From the NCBI GenBank assembly GCA_903930255.1, contig CAIYYA010000183.1:1-49321 (forward strand): a DNA stretch of 49,321 nt, in the 5' to 3' direction. The notes beneath the pieces were generated by a model. That model saw only the letters and a list, made by a program, of their open reading frames with translations, did not search any database and was not told where the DNA came from. Positions within the stretch are counted from its first letter, which is position 1. Each line of letters begins with the position of its first letter. This DNA comes from an uncultured beta proteobacterium. GTDB lineage: Bacteria; Pseudomonadota; Gammaproteobacteria; Burkholderiales; Burkholderiaceae_C. Shown here piece by piece: positions 44,853-49,321 of this stretch. A program made the position numbers and the translations under genes.

Positions 44853-47800
44853 CTAATTTGACAATTGTCCCCATGCTTTTTCCAGTCTTTTCACGCTCAC
44901 GGGTTGCGGTGTGCGTAACTCCTGTGCAAATAAGCTCACCCTTAATTCTTCCAGTAACCAACGAAATTCAACCAAACGCTCATCCACCACGCCCTTGCGC
45001 GCAGCAACTTGCTGCCAATAACGTTGCTCTAAAGGCCGAAACTCCACCAAGCGCAGAGTATCGCGGGCTGGGTCGCTTCGGTATTTGTCTAAACGCAAAA
45101 CAATTGCTTTCAGATAGCGTGGCAAGTGCTGCAAAGCTGCCCAATGGCTATCGAGCAAAAAGCGTTTACCCACCAATCGCTGTAATTGCTGGGCTGCATC
45201 TGCGCTGGCCTGGAGCGCTTGTTTGCTGTCTTTGATCTTGCGTGCGGCCAAGGCGTATTCGGCCAAAATGCTGGCGGACAAACGTGCCACCTCCGTACAA
45301 ATCAGGGTCAAACGCCCTCTTCCCTCTTCGACGCGTTTTTTGAAAGCAAATTCATCGGTGGGCAAGGGGTCAAGTAAAAATGCGCGCTCAAGCGCCAGGC
45401 TGATGATCTGTTCGCGCAACTCTTCCAACGTACCACCGGTGCCACTGCCATCGTGGTTTTTACCCACCTGCATGTAGGTAACGGCCATTTTTTGCAGATC
45501 TGGCACGTTCTTTTCAAGGTATTTGAGCGCATCTTTGAGCTGCAAAGCAAACAGGCGACGCAGGCCAGCGCGGTGTTTTGCAGCCGCCACGTCGGGTTCG
45601 TCAAACACTTCAATGCTGACGGCATCGCCACCATCGAGCAGCGCCGGGTAACCAATCAACGTCTGAGCACCCTTTTGAATCTCCAACAGCTCCGGCAATT
45701 CACCAAAAGTCCAGCTGGTATGACGCTGGCCAGCGCTTTGCGGGGATTTTCCAATTGCTATTGATGAATGAGCAGCTTGCGCTTGCTGAGCGGGCATCAG
45801 AGCTTGTTTTTGCTTATTTTTTGAGTCTGCCGTTGGCTGCTCGTCTTTGGCCGCTTTGCTTGCTTTATTATTGATAGCATGTTGTGCTTGATTGGCGGGC
45901 TCTGAAGCACTATTTTGTTGATTATTTTGGAGCTTCAAAGCGGCCAGTGCCTGAAACGCCCCGCGCGCCTTTGCGCCCAGCTCGGCCTTCAGCACCGCCA
46001 GATTGCGCCCCACGCCAAGCTGACGGCTGTGTTCATCAACCACGCGAAAATTCATAAAAAAGTGCGCTTGCAGCATATCTACCTTGATGTCAGCGCGCAC
46101 CACATCCACCGCAGTCGCCAGACGCACCAAGCGCAACACCGCCTCGATCAGCGAGCCATGGCCAAACAGGGCAGGCTCATTCAACTGCGTGGCCATTTTG
46201 TTGGCCGACTCGGGCAACGGCACCAGCCGCGAGCGGGGGCGTTGATGCAGGGTTTTGAGCAGCGCCTGAATTTTGTCCTTGAGCATGCCTGGCACCAGCC
46301 ACTCGCAGCGCTCATCGTTGATCTGGTTCAGCACAAAAATCGGCACGGTCACAGTCAGACCATCCTTGGGGTCACCCGGCTCATGCAGATAAGTGGCAGC
46401 GCAATCCACTCCGCCCAGCCGAATGGTTTTGGGGAAAGCTTGCGTGGTAATGCCAGCGGCCTCGTGGCGCATCAACTCTTCTTTGCTCAGCAACAACAGC
46501 TTGGGGTTGATGCGCAGGGCATCGCGGTACCAGGCCTCAAAAGTGAAGCCACTGCATACCTCGGCCGGGAGTTGCTGGTCGTAAAAAGCATAAATCAGCT
46601 CATCGTCCACCAGCACGTCCTGACGGCGTGCCTTGTGCTCGAGGTCTTCCACCTGGCTAATGAGCTTCTGGTTGGCGGCCAAAAATGGCAACCGGGTTTC
46701 CCACTGCCCACCCACCAAGGCCTCACGGATAAAAATCTCACGCGCACCGGCCAAGTCCACCCGGCTGTAATTGACACGCCGTCCGCTGTAAATCACGATG
46801 CCATACAGGGTGGCACGCTCCAGCGCATTCACTTCGGCATTCTTTTTTTCCCAATGTGGGTCGAGCAATTGCTTTTTGAGCAAATGCGCCCCCACCTGCT
46901 CCAGCCATTGCGGCTCAATGGCGGCAATGCCCCGACCAAACAGCCGCGTGGTTTCGACCAACTCGGCAGCAACGATCCAGCGTCCCGGTTTTTTTACCAG
47001 GTGCGCACCCGGGTGCGGATAAAACTTGATGGAGCGCGCGCCCAGGTATTCGCCGGTAGCACCATCGGTTTCCAGTTTGCAGCCGATGTTGCCCAACAGC
47101 CCGGCCAGCATGGCCATGTGCAATTGCTCATAACTGGCGGGGCTGGTGTTGATGCGCCACTTGTGCTCTGCCACCACGGTGTGCAGTTGGCTGTAAATGT
47201 CTTTCCATTCGCGCACACGACGCAGGCTGATAAAGTTTTTGCGCAACAGTTGCTCGTGCTGGCGACGAGAAATAGGGGTCAGATTCCGATTTCGGGAGTG
47301 ATCTGCGCCAGCAGATTGCTCCGAAGATCGGGCTCTGACCCCGATTTCTTGTGTGACCGCGTCAGCGGGCACTTGAACGCGATTGCCATGCGCTTCACCC
47401 AACCACTTCCACAACTTCAAATAGCCCGAAAACTCGCTTTTTTCATCATCAAACTTGGCATGTGCCTGATCGGCCTGCTGCTGCGCCTCCATCGGACGGT
47501 CGCGCACGTCCTGCACACTCAATGCACTGGCAATCACCAGCACTTCATCCAGCGCCTGGCGACTGCGCGCCTCCAGAATCATGCGCCCAACCCGCGGATC
47601 CAGCGGCAGCTTGGCCAGCTCTTGCCCCATCGCCGTCAGTTCGTTGGCATCGTCCACCGCACCCAATTCATTGAGCAGCTGGTAGCCGTCGGCAATGGCA
47701 CGACCCGAGGGTTTCTCCAGAAACGGAAAGTCTTCGAGCACTCCCAGGTGCAGAGACTTCATGCGCAGAATCACCCCCGCAAGTGAACTGCGCAGAATTT

Positions 47801-48953
47801 CGGGTTCGGTAAAGGGGGTGCGAGCGACAAAGTCTTTCTCGTCATAGAGCCGGATGCAAATGCCGTTGGCCACCCGGCCGCAGCGCCCGGCTCTCTGGTT
47901 GGCCGCAGCCTGGCTGATCGGCTCGACCAGCAATTGCTCTACCTTGCTTCTGAAACTATAGCGCTTCATGCGCGCTGTGCCTGCGTCAACAACGTATTTG
48001 ATGCCTGGAACTGTGAGCGAGGTTTCAGCCACATTGGTGGCCAGCACAATGCGCCGGCCACTGTGCGCATCAAAAATACGGTCTTGCTCTGCCTGACTCA
48101 GACGCGCAAACAGTGGCAACACCTCGGCATGCCTGAACACCACGCTGTGGCTCAGGTGGCCGCGCAGATGGTCAGCCGCCTCGCGGATTTCACGCTCGCC
48201 CGGCAAAAACACCAGAATGTCGCCGCTGTTGTGCACATCGCGCCACAACTCATCCACCGCATCGGCAATCGCCGTATTCAGGTCAACATCACGCGATTCT
48301 TCAAACGGCCGCCAGCGCTGCTCCACCGGGAACATGCGCCCCGACACCATGATGATGGGAGCTGGCCCAGATCGGCTGACAAAGTGTTCGGCAAAACGCT
48401 GCGCGTCGATGGTGGCGGAGGTCACCACCACTTTCAGGTCGGGCCGGCGCGGCAGGATTTGCTTCAAATAGCCGAGCAAAAAATCAATATTCAGGCTGCG
48501 CTCGTGTGCTTCGTCGATGATGATGGTGTCATAAGCATTGAGCAACGGGTCGGTTTGCGTCTCTGCCAGCAAAATGCCATCGGTCATCAGCTTGACTGAC
48601 GCATCACGGCTTAGCCGGTCTTGAAACCGCACCTTAAACCCCACCACTTCGCCCAGCGTAGTGCCCAATTCCTCGGCAATGCGTTTGGCCACACTGCTGG
48701 CGGCTATGCGCCGAGGCTGGGTGTGGCCAATCAGTTTGCCGCGCGGCGCAGGGCGACCATCGGGCAAGGTTTTGGGGTAGTTGCACAGGCCACGCCCCAG
48801 AGCCAGGGCAATTTTGGGCAATTGGGTGGTTTTGCCCGAGCCGGTTTCGCCACAGACGATGATGACCTGGTGCGCCCGCATGGCAGCCATGATTTCGTCG
48901 CGTCGAGCGGATACCGGTAAGGATTCTGGGAACTGAATGCAAAGAGTGGACAT
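44853..48953 (-). CDS. hrpA: ATP-dependent RNA helicase HrpA
   Basis: The ATG at 48953 (MSTLCIQFPESLPVSARRDE) gives 1366 aa; a longer frame reaching 49277 has no family resemblance and crosses a palindrome. DEAH-box helicase motifs are GETGSGKT (35-42), DEAHERSLN, SATID and the QAAANQRAGRCGR block, followed by the HrpA-specific C-terminal part. Bacterial HrpA acts on RNA and on stalled ribosomes. Two kinds of repeat lie within the frame: a palindrome at 47268-47349 (residues about 535-562, coding RSSEQSAGADHSRNRN) and two tandem interspersed repeats at 45763-45938. The latter make a low-complexity linker (QQAQAAHSSIAIG, QQNSASEPANQAQHAINN). Length is slightly above that of Escherichia coli HrpA (1300). 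Confidence 0.95.
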   Translation of the reverse strand: MSTLCIQFPESLPVSARRDEIMAAMRAHQVIIVCGETGSGKTTQLPKIALALGRGLCNYPKTLPDGRPAPRGKLIGHTQPRRIAASSVAKRIAEELGTTLGEVVGFKVRFQDRLSRDASVKLMTDGILLAETQTDPLLNAYDTIIIDEAHERSLNIDFLLGYLKQILPRRPDLKVVVTSATIDAQRFAEHFVSRSGPAPIIMVSGRMFPVEQRWRPFEESRDVDLNTAIADAVDELWRDVHNSGDILVFLPGEREIREAADHLRGHLSHSVVFRHAEVLPLFARLSQAEQDRIFDAHSGRRIVLATNVAETSLTVPGIKYVVDAGTARMKRYSFRSKVEQLLVEPISQAAANQRAGRCGRVANGICIRLYDEKDFVARTPFTEPEILRSSLAGVILRMKSLHLGVLEDFPFLEKPSGRAIADGYQLLNELGAVDDANELTAMGQELAKLPLDPRVGRMILEARSRQALDEVLVIASALSVQDVRDRPMEAQQQADQAHAKFDDEKSEFSGYLKLWKWLGEAHGNRVQVPADAVTQEIGVRARSSEQSAGADHSRNRNLTPISRRQHEQLLRKNFISLRRVREWKDIYSQLHTVVAEHKWRINTSPASYEQLHMAMLAGLLGNIGCKLETDGATGEYLGARSIKFYPHPGAHLVKKPGRWIVAAELVETTRLFGRGIAAIEPQWLEQVGAHLLKKQLLDPHWEKKNAEVNALERATLYGIVIYSGRRVNYSRVDLAGAREIFIREALVGGQWETRLPFLAANQKLISQVEDLEHKARRQDVLVDDELIYAFYDQQLPAEVCSGFTFEAWYRDALRINPKLLLLSKEELMRHEAAGITTQAFPKTIRLGGVDCAATYLHEPGDPKDGLTVTVPIFVLNQINDERCEWLVPGMLKDKIQALLKTLHQRPRSRLVPLPESANKMATQLNEPALFGHGSLIEAVLRLVRLATAVDVVRADIKVDMLQAHFFMNFRVVDEHSRQLGVGRNLAVLKAELGAKARGAFQALAALKLQNNQQNSASEPANQAQHAINNKASKAAKDEQPTADSKNKQKQALMPAQQAQAAHSSIAIGKSPQSAGQRHTSWTFGELPELLEIQKGAQTLIGYPALLDGGDAVSIEVFDEPDVAAAKHRAGLRRLFALQLKDALKYLEKNVPDLQKMAVTYMQVGKNHDGSGTGGTLEELREQIISLALERAFLLDPLPTDEFAFKKRVEEGRGRLTLICTEVARLSASILAEYALAARKIKDSKQALQASADAAQQLQRLVGKRFLLDSHWAALQHLPRYLKAIVLRLDKYRSDPARDTLRLVEFRPLEQRYWQQVAARKGVVDERLVEFRWLLEELRVSLFAQELRTPQPVSVKRLEKAWGQLSN
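45763..45822 (+). repeat. Interspersed Comamonadaceae-type repeat inside hrpA, copy 1
   Basis: AGCAGCTTGCGCTTGCTGAG is followed by CGGGCATCAGAGC and a TTTTTGCTTATTTTTT tail. It shares the core with the purL and intergenic copies and codes QQAQAA on the minus strand. Confidence 0.7.
45871..45938 (+). repeat. Interspersed Comamonadaceae-type repeat inside hrpA, copy 2
   Basis: AGCATGTTGTGCTTGATTGG, CGGGCTCTGAAGCACT and TTTTGTTGATTATTTT follow the layout of copy 1, in the same orientation and about 105 bases further on. Together the two copies form a diverged direct repeat in the low-complexity linker of HrpA. Confidence 0.6.
47268..47349. repeat. 82-bp palindromic element in frame inside hrpA
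   Basis: Arms of 23 bases (47268-47290 and 47327-47349) pair with three mismatches. The left arm contains GGGGTCAGATTCC, shared with the purL palindrome. The element lies in a Gly-free polar stretch of HrpA between VTQ and RRQHEQLLRKNF, without a stop or frameshift. Confidence 0.8.
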
Positions 48954-49321
48954 GGCAGCATTATCGAAGCTTGCGAACAAGGTTCGGTTCTTGCTTGTCA
49001 AGGTGTTGGGCTTGATGTGGCTTGTTTTTTCGCTTGGGTGAGCTTCAAGCCAATTGAAGTCATAACTGGCTTGCTTGAGCAATGACTGTGCGTTGTTATT
49101 TCTGCCTTGTCGTTTTATCGTAGTTGCCCCACTCTCCCCCAACCCCTCTCGCCCCGCCGGGCGCGAGGGGAGCCGAACAGCCGCATTTGGCCGGTTGGCA
49201 CGGCGATAAGTGTGATCAACCACCCTGGTATCGTGATGAACTGGGTACCAAGTGTTGGTTACAAAAACCATCGCCATTTGGACTATTGATATCCGTAAAC
49301 GAAAGCGGGGTTATTGATCAC
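48954..49321. other. Region upstream of hrpA to the window edge, no gene recognised
   Basis: These 368 bases hold no recognisable gene. A long minus-strand frame continues from hrpA to 49277, but its peptide is not helicase-like and includes the palindrome at 49143-49170. CTTGCTTGTCAAGG and CTTGATGTGGCTTG repeat a loose motif just upstream of the start. The hrpA promoter must lie here, but I cannot place it with confidence. Confidence 0.5.
49143..49170. repeat. GC-rich palindrome of the CCCCTCTC...GAGGGG class
   Basis: CCCCTCTCGC (49143-49152) and GCGCGAGGGG (49161-49170) pair with one mismatch around CCCGCCGG, preceded by ACTCTCCCCCAA. This class of extragenic palindrome is common in betaproteobacterial and other GC-rich genomes. 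Confidence 0.7.

Noticed and set aside
44842..44961. Longer N-terminus of the flavoprotein monooxygenase
   Set aside because: It overlaps the 3' end of hrpA, and the FAD motif GGGIGG is expected within the first 15 residues, as with the ATG at 44841.
48954..49277. Longer HrpA starting at 49277
   Set aside because: The extra 108 residues are not helicase-like and are encoded partly by a GC-rich palindrome; the ATG at 48953 matches the usual HrpA start.

Overview
The window looks like a chromosomal segment from a sulfur-oxidising betaproteobacterium of the Burkholderiales, most likely Comamonadaceae (Rhodoferax/Polaromonas/Acidovorax side). The grounds are the gene content (a reverse-type dsr cluster with dsrL and dsrEFH, soeABC, sqr), the style of the housekeeping genes (purL, hrpA, pyrB/pyrC', pyrR, ruvX, yqgE) and repeated copies of an interspersed element with the core AGCTGCTTGCGCTTGCTGG that I associate with Comamonadaceae genomes. 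No rRNA, tRNA, insertion sequence or CRISPR array was seen.

Layout. 1-129: the start of a leftward metY-like gene, cut by the window edge. 413-5289: a leftward operon of eight genes that is poorly described. In transcription order it encodes a 79-aa protein, an orphan Cas6/Cmx6-like protein, a DsrC-like protein without its redox cysteines, a 205-aa helical protein, a TauD-type dioxygenase, a [2Fe-2S]/flavin reductase, a degenerate S24 (LexA-like) protein and a 72-aa protein. 5531-19138: a rightward dsr operon, dsrABEFHCMKLJOPNR plus a uroporphyrinogen methyltransferase gene (cobA), closed by a clear hairpin terminator. dsrB carries an in-frame TAG at codon 97, and dsrN is fused in frame to another cysteine-less DsrC-like domain. 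19151-21045: a leftward NarL/NarX-like two-component system. 21230-33248: a rightward block with soeABC, two SulP transporters, an AhpD-like/Rieske fusion, a FadL-type outer membrane protein and a type I sulfide:quinone oxidoreductase. 33237-35166: a leftward arsR-type regulator, metallo-hydrolase and periplasmic thioredoxin set. 35263-48953: leftward housekeeping genes pyrC', pyrB, pyrR, ruvX, yqgE, purL, a flavoprotein monooxygenase and hrpA.

How they work together (inference from known families): SQR oxidises sulfide; DsrEFH and DsrC carry sulfur to the reverse sulfite reductase DsrAB; DsrMKJOP and DsrL pass electrons; sulfite is oxidised by SoeABC; SulP proteins may export sulfate; DsrN and CobA make the siroheme-type cofactor.

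The strongest new signal is a gap-free 50-bp promoter-like module present upstream of both the leftward Cas6-like/DsrC-like operon (minus strand 5380-5331) and soeA (plus strand 21119-21168). Each copy has CTACCCATT, which contains a perfect NarL heptamer, and TCGGTAATAGACGAA at the same spacing. A shortened relative lies in front of dsrA. Together with the NarXL-like genes placed between dsr and soe, this suggests one regulon joining dsr, soe and the undescribed operon. A second theme is palindromic and interspersed repeats lying in frame inside purL, hrpA and other genes.
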